Shown here: positions 45,138-53,479 of the stretch, one piece after another | How positions within the stretch are numbered: position 1 is the first letter of the stretch | Layout: every line of letters starts with the position of its first letter | DNA from: Rhodocytophaga aerolata | Lineage (GTDB): Bacteria; Bacteroidota; Bacteroidia; Cytophagales; 172606-1 | DNA length: 64,000 nt | Direction of reading: 5' to 3' | NCBI RefSeq assembly: GCF_030503435.1 | Contig: NZ_JAUKPO010000003.1 | Location: 124,001 to 188,000, forward strand | Translations under genes and position numbers: made by a program | Notes under the pieces: generated by a model | The model's input: only the letters and a program-made list of their open reading frames with translations | The model's database searches: none | Told to the model about the DNA's origin: nothing

Positions 45138-47078
45138 TTAATTTACTTCCAGAATTTTAATTTCTGTTCTACGATTACGTTGATGTTCCTCTTCGGTCTC
45201 TGCATTTTGTACGATCAACCGTGTCTCACCATAGCCTTTGGCTGTAATACGGCTACTCTCAATCCCATTCTGAATGAGATAATTTACGGCCGATTCAGCT
45301 CTTCGTTGAGAAAGTTTCATGTTATAGTCATCGGCTGCCCGTATATCAGTATGAGAACTCAGCTCAATCTTAATGTTAGGATTATCCTGTAGAAAATCTA
45401 CCAGCTTGTCTAGTTCTTCGGCAGCATCAGAACGGATTTCTGACTTATCTAAATCATAGTAAATATTATCTACCACAAATATTTTATTTACCTCTACCTT
45501 ATCCAAAGGTACTTTTATATGAAAGGTAGTGTCCGTTACAGGTTTTACCAATTGCTCTTGCGGAATTGATTTGCCAGACATAGAGAAAAACTCACGTCTG
45601 GTAAAGTATGTTTGTTTTTCTGCGACAATTGTATAGTTTTTACTTTCCTGTACTTTAAATTTAAATGCGCCATCAGCAGCAGTGGTAGTTTCACCTATTA
45701 CTTTTTCGCCTTCCATAAAGCGGATCTTAGTACTCCCTAATATTTCTTCTTCGTTTGTCTGTGGATTTCGGGTAACCGTTACGCCAGCCAGGAAGTAGTT
45801 TACAATTTTATAATCTGGTGTTTTGTCAACAAAGGAGTAAATATCATCATTCCCTTTGCCTCCTTCCCTGTCGGAAGAAAAATAGCCTGATTGCGGGTCT
45901 TTAAATACGATGCCAAAGTCATCAGAGGGTGAGTTTAGGGGCACACCCATGTTCTTCACAGTAATTACCCCCTCTTTCCGCGTAGCCACGAAAATATCTA
46001 ACCGGCCCAGACCAGGATGCCCATCCGAAGAGAAATAAAGTTTGCCATCATCCGATACATAAGGGAACATTTCATTGCCTGCAGTGTTTACTTCCGAGCC
46101 CATATTAACAACACGGCCAAACCTGCCACTACCGTCAGAGGTAGCCCGATACAAATCGATACCCCCCAGGCCACCTTCCCGGTTAGAAGCAAAATATAAG
46201 GTTTTTCCATCAGTTGAGAGAGCCGGACATGCATCCCAGGAATCAGGCTTGCTAATAGGCAGCATTTCAGGTTCCGTCCATTTTCCATCTTTAAATCTGG
46301 AGATATATAAATCTACATCTCTGGAGCCCTTCCGCTTACCGGTATTCCCCCTGGCAAAAACCATGGTCTTACCATCCCGGGAAAATGTAGGCGATGCCTC
46401 ATTTACATTCTCCATATGAATAGCATTGCTAAACAGTTTTATGTTATCTTGGGTTTGAGCTACTGAATCTGCTTTTGAATTTAGATTATAAGTATATAAT
46501 CCATCGAAGCCTGTACCGGTAGCTTTGTACACATTGCTCTTACGGGATGAAGAGAACACAAGTGTATCGCTTTGTAATGCAGGAGAATATTCGGAAGCAG
46601 ATGTATTAAGCAGACTTAAGTTTTCAATTTCATAAAAGGTTTTATCCTTTAAAATCTCCTCTATTTTGGGCAGATTTTCTAACTCTTTCCGCGCCATTGC
46701 CTTATTTTTCAGGTTTTTACCAGTCTTAATGTATTGTTCAAACTGATTGGCCGATTCCTTATAATTTCCTTGTGCTTTTAAAGCATAGGCATAATAAAAT
46801 AAGGTTGAATCTTCTTTGCTTCCGGAAGAAAGGGCTTCACTATAATATGGGGCAGCTTTTTCGATCCGGTTGGTAAGCCGATAAGCCGAGGCAATAGAAG
46901 AATTAACGAGGGCAGGAGCAAAGTTTTTAGCTTTTGCCTTTTCATAATATCCTATGGCTACCTGATATTCGCCTTGCTTAAATTTCTTCTCCCCTTTTTT
47001 AAAACTTTGCAGAGCAGAGTTGCAGCCTGCTGCCAGGAACAAAGAGAGGCAGAGAACATATAAACTATTTTTATTCAT
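45138..47078 (-). CDS. PorE-like protein: TPR, PD40 propeller, CRD, OmpA
   Basis: A 646-residue envelope protein. A lipoprotein signal (LAAGCNS, Cys19) is followed by TPR repeats (about 25-145), a beta-propeller of PD40 repeats about 165-425 (SPTFSRDGKTMVFARG, CPALSTDGKTLYFASNREGG, PYVSDDGKLYFSSDGHPG), a carboxypeptidase-regulatory-like domain about 430-510, and an OmpA peptidoglycan-binding domain about 535-646 (YYDLDKSEIR, LSQRRAESAVNYLIQNGI). This exact order is that of PorE, a type IX secretion component in Porphyromonas. Paralogues with the same layout exist in this phylum, so orthology is likely but not certain. Confidence 0.85.
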   Translation of the reverse strand: MNKNSLYVLCLSLFLAAGCNSALQSFKKGEKKFKQGEYQVAIGYYEKAKAKNFAPALVNSSIASAYRLTNRIEKAAPYYSEALSSGSKEDSTLFYYAYALKAQGNYKESANQFEQYIKTGKNLKNKAMARKELENLPKIEEILKDKTFYEIENLSLLNTSASEYSPALQSDTLVFSSSRKSNVYKATGTGFDGLYTYNLNSKADSVAQTQDNIKLFSNAIHMENVNEASPTFSRDGKTMVFARGNTGKRKGSRDVDLYISRFKDGKWTEPEMLPISKPDSWDACPALSTDGKTLYFASNREGGLGGIDLYRATSDGSGRFGRVVNMGSEVNTAGNEMFPYVSDDGKLYFSSDGHPGLGRLDIFVATRKEGVITVKNMGVPLNSPSDDFGIVFKDPQSGYFSSDREGGKGNDDIYSFVDKTPDYKIVNYFLAGVTVTRNPQTNEEEILGSTKIRFMEGEKVIGETTTAADGAFKFKVQESKNYTIVAEKQTYFTRREFFSMSGKSIPQEQLVKPVTDTTFHIKVPLDKVEVNKIFVVDNIYYDLDKSEIRSDAAEELDKLVDFLQDNPNIKIELSSHTDIRAADDYNMKLSQRRAESAVNYLIQNGIESSRITAKGYGETRLIVQNAETEEEHQRNRRTEIKILEVN

Positions 47079-47174
47079 ACTCGATTAACTAACCTTGAAG
47101 AAAGTGGCAATATTTTCTACAATTTACGTATTTTTTTGTATTATTTAAACGCCTGCCGCCCAGGAATTGGTATA

Positions 47175-47220
47175 CAGAAAACCCGGCAAATCTTATATAA
47201 AGACATTACCGGGTTTTCTG
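47175..47220 (-). terminator. Probable terminator of the 161-residue gene
   Basis: Perfect 12-bp arms (47175-47186, 47209-47220) with a 22-base loop, located after the stop of the leftward gene at 47297. The stem is GC-rich at its inner end and A/T-rich at its base. Confidence 0.6.
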
Positions 47221-47296
47221 ACAGTACACGTGAAGGTACTTTACCTTTATTTTGCTGTATAGCTTTTGCTTTAGTTAATACCTGTAATAGGACATC

Positions 47297-47782
47297 TTAT
47301 GCAAAGTACTTGGCTAGCCATGATTGACTGGCAGGAACCTGCCATGAAGAATAAAATTCTTCCAGATTACTTACTGTATTGTCAAAGGTAAGTGTATCTC
47401 TTTTAATCATTCCAACATTAATGTGGGTTTTCAAATTCTTGAAATTTTCCACAATAATATCTCCATTCTGGATAAATGCCTGCCGGGTGCGGTCAAAGAA
47501 GTCTATATTAAGCTCCTGGCCCAACTCCTTTATAAAGTGCACGGATTTATCGATGGAGCAACCACTGACACCGGCATGGGCCTCGTCTACAGCAAGTATC
47601 AGGAAATAACTATAATAAATGGCCGCCGAACCTTTCAAAGCCCGTCCGTGGCTATCCCAGCTCTCGATAAAAGCTTTGGTTTTCTCTAGAATATAGTGCT
47701 GTGTAGAATTGTCCAGAGGCTTATTTGCCTGGTAAATCCACACTTTAGCTGCAGAGGGTAATTGTTCAATGTCTACAAACAT
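47297..47782 (-). CDS. Conserved Bacteroidota protein often labelled 'ABC transporter ATPase'
   Basis: A 161-residue soluble protein. Its phrases EQLPSAAKVWIYQANKPL, FIESWDSHGRALKGSAAIYYSYFLILAVDE and SGCSIDKSVHFIKELG match a family widespread in Bacteroidota. Databases commonly call it 'ABC transporter ATPase', but I see no Walker motif, so that label is unsupported. The function is unknown. It starts at ATG; CAAAAGTA at 47828-47835 (TACTTTTG on its strand) is an exact minus-7 match 46 bases upstream, without a clear minus-33 box. Monocistronic. Confidence 0.82.
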   Translation of the reverse strand: MFVDIEQLPSAAKVWIYQANKPLDNSTQHYILEKTKAFIESWDSHGRALKGSAAIYYSYFLILAVDEAHAGVSGCSIDKSVHFIKELGQELNIDFFDRTRQAFIQNGDIIVENFKNLKTHINVGMIKRDTLTFDNTVSNLEEFYSSWQVPASQSWLAKYFA

Positions 47783-47827
47783 ATGGCTGATAAGTAAGAA
47801 TTAACGTGTAATAATTATAGCAACATG

Positions 47828-47835
47828 CAAAAGTA
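47828..47835 (-). promoter_or_regulatory. Minus-7 box match upstream of the 161-residue gene
   Basis: TACTTTTG on the minus strand matches TAnnTTTG, 45 bases before the start codon. No good minus-33 element at 17-23 bases. Confidence 0.35.
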
Positions 47836-48315
47836 GCCGATAGTTGAGCAGCAGAACAGGTTTTAAAGAAAAAATATCTCCTTAACCTCGTACCTGTAAA
47901 CCGGATCTACTTTAGATAGCATAACTCTCTGTACGTTAAAAAAAATTCACATGTAAAATTTTTTTCCTACTTATTTCAAAAATAGAATTTTTAGTTATAA
48001 CTTATATATGAAAAAATAGCAGCTTACTAAGTTCATGTCTTACCAAGCTATTCTATTGTATCGCCGCACTGGTTACGCTTATCTGTTCATTCAATCCCTA
48101 CCGGATTCATACTAACTCTCAAAAACATATGGATGTTGCTGTATTTTAAGTAATTTATTGCAACATTTATAAATGCCATTTTCTTTGCATTTTCGAAATA
48201 ATATTCATTTTAGTAAGTATTTTACGCAATTATTTATAATATAAATCGAAATTATGCAACATTTTACAGCAGTCTAGGAGTATAAAACTACCATACCACC
48301 TTAAAGCCAATCTAT
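47836..48315. other. AT-rich intergenic region, nothing recognised
   Basis: About 480 bases between divergent genes; no frame, hairpin or exact promoter element for the rightward gene was found. Confidence 0.4.
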
Positions 48316-48666
48316 ATGCATCTAATCAAACGCCAGCGACTCGAAAAATTCAGAGAGTTTACTGCTAAAGAGCCACGGTTGCAAGATCTTTATCTGCAAA
48401 TCATCAATCTAACAAACAAGGACATAGACGAATATGGCCTGATAACCAGAATGTGGCTGGAAAAATTTAAACCCCAAATGATTCAATTAGTAGGGCAACA
48501 ACGTACGCATAAAGATGAATTATCTACCAATGAAGCGTATAAGTTAGTTTATGACACCTTGTTTAATGCTTTACCTTATGGTAACATTTATGAAGAAGAA
48601 TACGATGATGAATACGAAGAAGATGTAGAGTTTAAAACCTGGTATGTGCATTATCTGAATTATTGA
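48316..48666 (+). CDS. Small acidic-tailed protein, unknown function
   Basis: A 116-residue soluble protein. The N-terminal 80 residues are helical and mixed in charge (HLIKRQRLEKFREFTAKEPRL, LQIINLTNKDIDEYGLITRMW). The C-terminal 25 residues contain a very acidic Glu/Asp/Tyr run before FKTWYVHYLNY. I do not recognise a family. The ATG start and intact frame support it as real. It is flanked by a long AT-rich region upstream and, downstream, a strong terminator shared with the convergent lipoprotein gene. Confidence 0.6.
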   Translation: MHLIKRQRLEKFREFTAKEPRLQDLYLQIINLTNKDIDEYGLITRMWLEKFKPQMIQLVGQQRTHKDELSTNEAYKLVYDTLFNALPYGNIYEEEYDDEYEEDVEFKTWYVHYLNY

Positions 48667-48888
48667 CAACTATCTTAACTAATTCTGATTTTTTCTATAC
48701 GGTAATTTGCTATTTTTTAAAGTCCGGGGGTTTTGTCTCCGGTGATACATTATTGCTGTCACCCACGTATGTTTTATAGTATCCACCTTCTAGTTTCAAG
48801 TATTTCTATGCTTACGTATTAACAAGTACGGATTGCTGTAAGAATATTTGCTTACAGGTTATTCATTTGTTTAGGAAAAACAAAATGT

Positions 48889-48936
48889 TAACCAATAAAA
48901 AAGCTGCTCATAAATGAGCAGCTTTTTTATTGGTTA
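48889..48936. terminator. Strong bidirectional terminator
   Basis: Perfect 22-bp arms (48889-48910, 48915-48936) with a 4-base loop. The GC-rich top is flanked by A6 and T6 within the stem, so it works on both strands. It lies between convergent genes at 48666 and 48952. Confidence 0.95.
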
Positions 48937-48951
48937 CTTATTTCCTATTTT

Positions 48952-49530
48952 TTACTTCTTGTTATCCATTTGTACTTCGTTACCTTCGGGAGTAAAGTAA
49001 TGTACATAGTCAGTGCTTCCGGAAGTACCTTCTATTTTATAAAGTACTGGATGCTCGGAAGTTTTTACTTGATATACTTTTTCTCCGCTGGCATTCTCAT
49101 GGCCTGGCATTTTCATATAGGCATCACGAACTGCTTTCGGTAACTGATCCATAGTAATTGTAGTACTAGATCCCATTACGTCTGTTTCAGATGTGCTACT
49201 AGAAGTAGCCATATCGGTTGAGCTAGAACTTTGAGTGCTGGTACTATCTGCAGATTCCATATCTGAATCTGTCGTACTAGAGCTGTTCATATCACTGCTG
49301 CTTGTAGACGTAGTGTCAGTAGTACTTGCATTGCTATCACTTGTACTGGAATTATTAGTATCTGTTCCTGAAGTTCCGGTAACAGAACTATCAGAGGTAT
49401 TACTATCCGAAGTGCTACCATCTGTAGTAGTTCCATCAGTTGTTGTTCCAGTGCTAGAAGTTGTTTGTGAAGTTGGTGCACAAGCCGACATATATCCGGC
49501 TACAGCTAATACTAAAAATATCTTTTTCAT
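48952..49530 (-). CDS. Ser/Thr/Asp-rich lipoprotein with small C-terminal domain
   Basis: The 192-residue product has a lipoprotein signal (GYMSAC, Cys17). A low-complexity stretch made almost entirely of Ser, Thr, Asp, Gly and Asn (about 20-122) follows, then a folded C-terminal part of about 65 residues (ITMDQLPKAVRDAYMKMPGH, HPVLYKIEGTSGSTDYVHYF) that recalls a PepSY-like beta domain. The linker probably holds this domain away from the membrane and may be a target for O-glycosylation, which in Bacteroidota uses D-S/T-x motifs. The function is unknown. Confidence 0.8.
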   Translation of the reverse strand: MKKIFLVLAVAGYMSACAPTSQTTSSTGTTTDGTTTDGSTSDSNTSDSSVTGTSGTDTNNSSTSDSNASTTDTTSTSSSDMNSSSTTDSDMESADSTSTQSSSSTDMATSSSTSETDVMGSSTTITMDQLPKAVRDAYMKMPGHENASGEKVYQVKTSEHPVLYKIEGTSGSTDYVHYFTPEGNEVQMDNKK

Positions 49531-49841
49531 AAATTTACTTTCTGTTTTAAGGTTTAAGTGTTTATGAATTTCATTTAAAAGGCTTTTTTTATTTAGCCTT
49601 CATCTTTTATTAATATGACTCTACCTTTTACGGCATAGTTATAAAAAGGTTATTTTTTTCTTGCAAAGAAAATATTTTTTTAGTATACCTCCCATTTAAA
49701 TAATAGCTTCATATAGCTGCTTAAGCGAATATTCTGGATCACATCTGTTACTTTAAAGCAACGAATGTGAAAGTATATAAGCTGTTCAAATAAAAATACA
49801 GCCTACATACTAAATGTGAGCATTTTCGTATAGAGAGAAAG
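49531..49841. other. AT-rich intergenic region, nothing recognised
   Basis: About 310 bases between two leftward genes, containing no frame, strong hairpin or promoter match. Confidence 0.4.
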
Positions 49842-52800
49842 CTAGAATAAGGCTGCTACTTGCATTCGTCCTATATGAATAAGCCGCTGCGCTTCTGATT
49901 TGCGGCCTTCATATTGAAAACTTACCTGCAAGCCATTGGTTAATTTTTGCTGCAAATTAAACGACCAGTTCCAGTTGCTGCCCGGACGCAGTGCTTCCAG
50001 CATTTCATAACCCAGAGGGGTATTTATTTGCCCATTATAGGCTATCTGAATATATTTTATGCCCGTAGATAATGTACGTTTAGAAACCTTTGCCCACCTG
50101 GCCTCCAGGCCAAACTGGTGTGAAACAGCTTTTTCAGGCGAATCTTCTGCGGTATTATTTTTCTTTAGCGCATACAAATACAAACCTGATAACCGAAAGC
50201 CAGCGCTTGGCTGATAAGCAATTTCCGGACTTAGCTGCTGGGAAAAAATCTGATAGTTTCGATCCGTTAGAAAATCAGATGCATTATTTTTTAGTCCTCT
50301 CCCCAGCGATGTCCGGATACTTATATCTTTATGTACAGTTAGTCTGGTATTTAATTTTACTTCTGTAGCGCCTCTGGACTCAAAGCCATTGGTAAGCAGT
50401 TGCTTGTTGGCTGTGCGAAACAGGTTTATATCAAAACCGTAGCGCGGACTAGCCCGGTTATAAAATACTGTGGTACGCAAGGCATCTTGTGTAGAAAGTA
50501 TATTTGCCTCTGGCAAGTGAGCTGTAAAAGGCGTAATACGGCTTACTAGGTTATTGTCAGTAATCTTTTTGTTCACTACCCAGGAAGAAACAGCAGATAA
50601 CCTGGATAAAACATCTTTTAAGGCCCCTTGCTCTTGCCAATGCCGGGGCGCAGTAATATTCAGGCGGTAGGTAAGGTTATTAGTATAGGCACGTATATAC
50701 TGGTCGGTAGGCACAAAAAATTTGGCAAAGTTCTTTTCATCCGGATTGATTGCTTCGTAAAACTCATTGAGTTCCTGCAGTCCATTTGTATTATCGTCGC
50801 GCCAGGTGTGGGTGCCTTCTCCGGCAGGTACCGGTAAAAAAACATATTCTCTTTTTAATTCGCGGCCTGTACCGGCGGCCAGGGTTAGCTCAGAACGGAT
50901 ATGATTAGAAAACCAGTTGCCATTCCAGTCGATGCGGCCCATTAAGTTTTCCTCTGGCCGCGTATTTTCTACATTTCTTTGGTATTCTACTGTGCGGTAT
51001 GTGAATAACAGATGTACTACATTTTGTTGCCGTATAGTGGTTTGTAAACCTATATTCCCCGTATGAGCAAATGTGTTTTTTATCAGTTTGCCCTCTACCG
51101 GAAAGTAATCTTGTCTGATAGAATAATCTGTGGTAAATCTGGTTTTTAGCGTATCCGGGGTTTTCAAGTAGAACTGGTGTGCTTCAAAATTCATAGCCGT
51201 ACCTATGACAGAATCTTTTCTGGCAAGGCTGCTGAGTTTGTTTTTATCTAAGCTATAGCTATAGCCTGGAATAAGGTACCTGGTATGGTAAGCTGCATTT
51301 ACCTGTAAACGCTGCCATGTAGAAATATCGTGCAGGCGGGTGGTATGAAGCAGAAACATATCTGCATTTAGCTGTAAATTTCCAATTTTTTTGGCGGCTT
51401 CTACCCGCTGCTGTGTCCCATTAATAAAAGGCCCCCTGTCGCGAAAGCCAAACCGGTAGATTAGTTTATCGTCTGCATAATAGGAAGTAGGTATACCAAG
51501 TTGAGTTGAATCTGTTGCTGGTAGCTGCCCTTTCCGGATACCCACCATCGCATGGAAGATCTGGTCATCTGCCTGGGCAGTATCAATGCGAATACTCCAG
51601 TCGCGGTCGAATTCTATGTCGCGGAAGCGATCTATAGGCTGAAAATTCTTTCCATTAAATTCATAATCTATACTGCCTATCCACTGATACTTCGGTAAAA
51701 AGTTAATTGTTTTGCCCCGGTTACTATAACCTCCTTTAAAAGCAGCACCTTTGTTATCAGCAGCATCCAAAGGAGAGTATAGATTGATATCTCTGTCAGA
51801 AAAGGCTATTTCGCTGTATATACTCTCTGTTTGACTTACCTGATATTCTGCCCCCATGGTAACCATCTGTTTTTTGGCAGGTGTAGAAATTAATCTTACT
51901 GGTTCGTATTGCCCCTGAGGAATCCCATTTTGTGGGGCTACCCACTCAAAAACTTTTCCGTTAGCTGTGGTATTTTTCTGCAAATAATTTCCTCTGCCAA
52001 TCCCTACATCAGAAAATTGAAGCTGGTATAACGCAGTTTGTGCATTAGCAGATTGCTTGTATATAGTAAATAAGGTATTATCAAGGGTAGTATCTATTTT
52101 TTCATACAGAATCTGATTGGGCGTATAGGTATCCAGCAACGTAACACCCGATACTACGGCCTTTTGCAAACTGTCTCCTATTTCGCTTAACAATTGTTTA
52201 TCAGCATCAGTTAATGTTATAGCAATTGGGTTGCGAGGGTTATCTTTTTCACTATAGTAATTGGCAAACAACTGCAGCTTACCCATTTGCTGCCGGTGAA
52301 AGGTGTTAACAATGGAGCGGCTATATACTCTATCAGAATATTCAAAATCTACCCGTACCCGCGAAAACTGGGTAACTACTGTATTGGTGTTAAACGTGAT
52401 TTCCGCCAGATTATAATCTATAATATAATCATAATCAAAGCCTCTTTGCAGCAAACGCCCATCCAGATATACTTTCTCCGAATTGGCTAAGATGATAATA
52501 AACTTTTCGTTTGCAGGGCCTCTAAGTTTATAAGGGCCTTGCACCCCTTCGGATACTTCCACCAGCATAGAAGCAAACTTTCCTTTAGAGATAGCTATAC
52601 CTGCCGACGTCTGGGCCTGTACTCGCTTACCTATTGTATAACTGGCTTCGGCCTGGCCCCCTTGAACATTTTTATAATACCTGAGAAAATGGGATGGTTG
52701 AGTACTGTGCTGCTGCCAGAGAGGCTGTTGCAATACTAAGTCGCCAGCAATTAGGCGGCTCTTCTTAGCCGAAAGCTGTACAAATACTTTATCAAATTCC

Positions 52801-53378
52801 TGCAATTGCTGGGTATTTCCTTCAGGTTGAAAAGGTACATTCTGATCGGAGATAACTGCCAGCAGATGCACATTATCCGAAAGCTGACCTTCCAGCTGCA
52901 GATTCAGGGCAGAATTTACAAACACATTCTGGGTGTTGCCCATGGAAATGCCCCGGCTGATACTGCCTGTTTTGTTAATGCCTTTGGTAGCAAAAAACTC
53001 TTCACGGGTTTCGGGCAATGCATGACGGCGTATTTTTTCATCCTGATAAAAAGCATTGCTGTCGTAACTGGCCGGGTTCCGGTGGTATTGGAGATTTCCT
53101 ATGCGGAAGGGCAGCACCCGGTAACTGATTAACACAGAATCTGCTGCAGAGGAGTCATTCCAGACAAACGAATTTTTCTGAGTATTATATACAAATGGCA
53201 AAGCTGCACCTGCCGGATGTACAACCTGTATGCTAGCCGGAAAGATAGAAAGAGAATCTGCTGGTGTCCACTGCTCGCTCCGCTTTACCCACTTAAGCCG
53301 GTAGTTAGATACCTGTGCTTGCGTCCGGCAGACAAGACAAAGAAATAATATGGCACATAGAATAATCCGCAATAGCAT
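49842..53378 (-). CDS. Very large outer-membrane beta-barrel protein, unknown function
   Basis: A 1178-residue exported protein. The signal peptide starts at the ATG chosen here (cleavage near RTQAQ); the frame extends upstream to a TTG at 53429. A conserved region near residues 140-210 reads GSISRGISMGNTQNVFVNSALNLQLEGQLSDNV cut into shorter phrases, with QPEGNTQQLQEFDKVFVQL following. It resembles a motif family also seen in SprA-type proteins, but the length is half that of SprA. The rest is long alternating beta strands typical of a barrel. TACCTTTG at 53382-53389 abuts the ATG. Lies 101 bases downstream of a giant kinase gene. Confidence 0.82.
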   Translation of the reverse strand: MLLRIILCAILFLCLVCRTQAQVSNYRLKWVKRSEQWTPADSLSIFPASIQVVHPAGAALPFVYNTQKNSFVWNDSSAADSVLISYRVLPFRIGNLQYHRNPASYDSNAFYQDEKIRRHALPETREEFFATKGINKTGSISRGISMGNTQNVFVNSALNLQLEGQLSDNVHLLAVISDQNVPFQPEGNTQQLQEFDKVFVQLSAKKSRLIAGDLVLQQPLWQQHSTQPSHFLRYYKNVQGGQAEASYTIGKRVQAQTSAGIAISKGKFASMLVEVSEGVQGPYKLRGPANEKFIIILANSEKVYLDGRLLQRGFDYDYIIDYNLAEITFNTNTVVTQFSRVRVDFEYSDRVYSRSIVNTFHRQQMGKLQLFANYYSEKDNPRNPIAITLTDADKQLLSEIGDSLQKAVVSGVTLLDTYTPNQILYEKIDTTLDNTLFTIYKQSANAQTALYQLQFSDVGIGRGNYLQKNTTANGKVFEWVAPQNGIPQGQYEPVRLISTPAKKQMVTMGAEYQVSQTESIYSEIAFSDRDINLYSPLDAADNKGAAFKGGYSNRGKTINFLPKYQWIGSIDYEFNGKNFQPIDRFRDIEFDRDWSIRIDTAQADDQIFHAMVGIRKGQLPATDSTQLGIPTSYYADDKLIYRFGFRDRGPFINGTQQRVEAAKKIGNLQLNADMFLLHTTRLHDISTWQRLQVNAAYHTRYLIPGYSYSLDKNKLSSLARKDSVIGTAMNFEAHQFYLKTPDTLKTRFTTDYSIRQDYFPVEGKLIKNTFAHTGNIGLQTTIRQQNVVHLLFTYRTVEYQRNVENTRPEENLMGRIDWNGNWFSNHIRSELTLAAGTGRELKREYVFLPVPAGEGTHTWRDDNTNGLQELNEFYEAINPDEKNFAKFFVPTDQYIRAYTNNLTYRLNITAPRHWQEQGALKDVLSRLSAVSSWVVNKKITDNNLVSRITPFTAHLPEANILSTQDALRTTVFYNRASPRYGFDINLFRTANKQLLTNGFESRGATEVKLNTRLTVHKDISIRTSLGRGLKNNASDFLTDRNYQIFSQQLSPEIAYQPSAGFRLSGLYLYALKKNNTAEDSPEKAVSHQFGLEARWAKVSKRTLSTGIKYIQIAYNGQINTPLGYEMLEALRPGSNWNWSFNLQQKLTNGLQVSFQYEGRKSEAQRLIHIGRMQVAALF

Positions 53379-53479
53379 GAACAAAGGTATAAATGTGCAT
53401 ATAAGCTTATGTGGAAGCAAAGAAAACAACGGACAGGAGGTGTAGACCCAGTATTGGCAAGTGTTTTCTGTAAGGAGGA

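Noticed and set aside
47222-47238. CACGTGAA core in a spacer, parS-like
   Set aside because: Only about nine of 16 positions match the parS palindrome, and the left half is not complementary to the right.
47297-47782. Database-style label 'ABC transporter ATPase' for the 161-residue protein
   Set aside because: No Walker A, signature or Walker B motif is visible, so I kept it as a conserved protein of unknown function.
49235-49567. Long Val/Leu/Ser-rich frame opposite the Ser/Thr-rich lipoprotein
   Set aside because: It is the mirror of the low-complexity codons on the other strand, with no signal or motif of its own.
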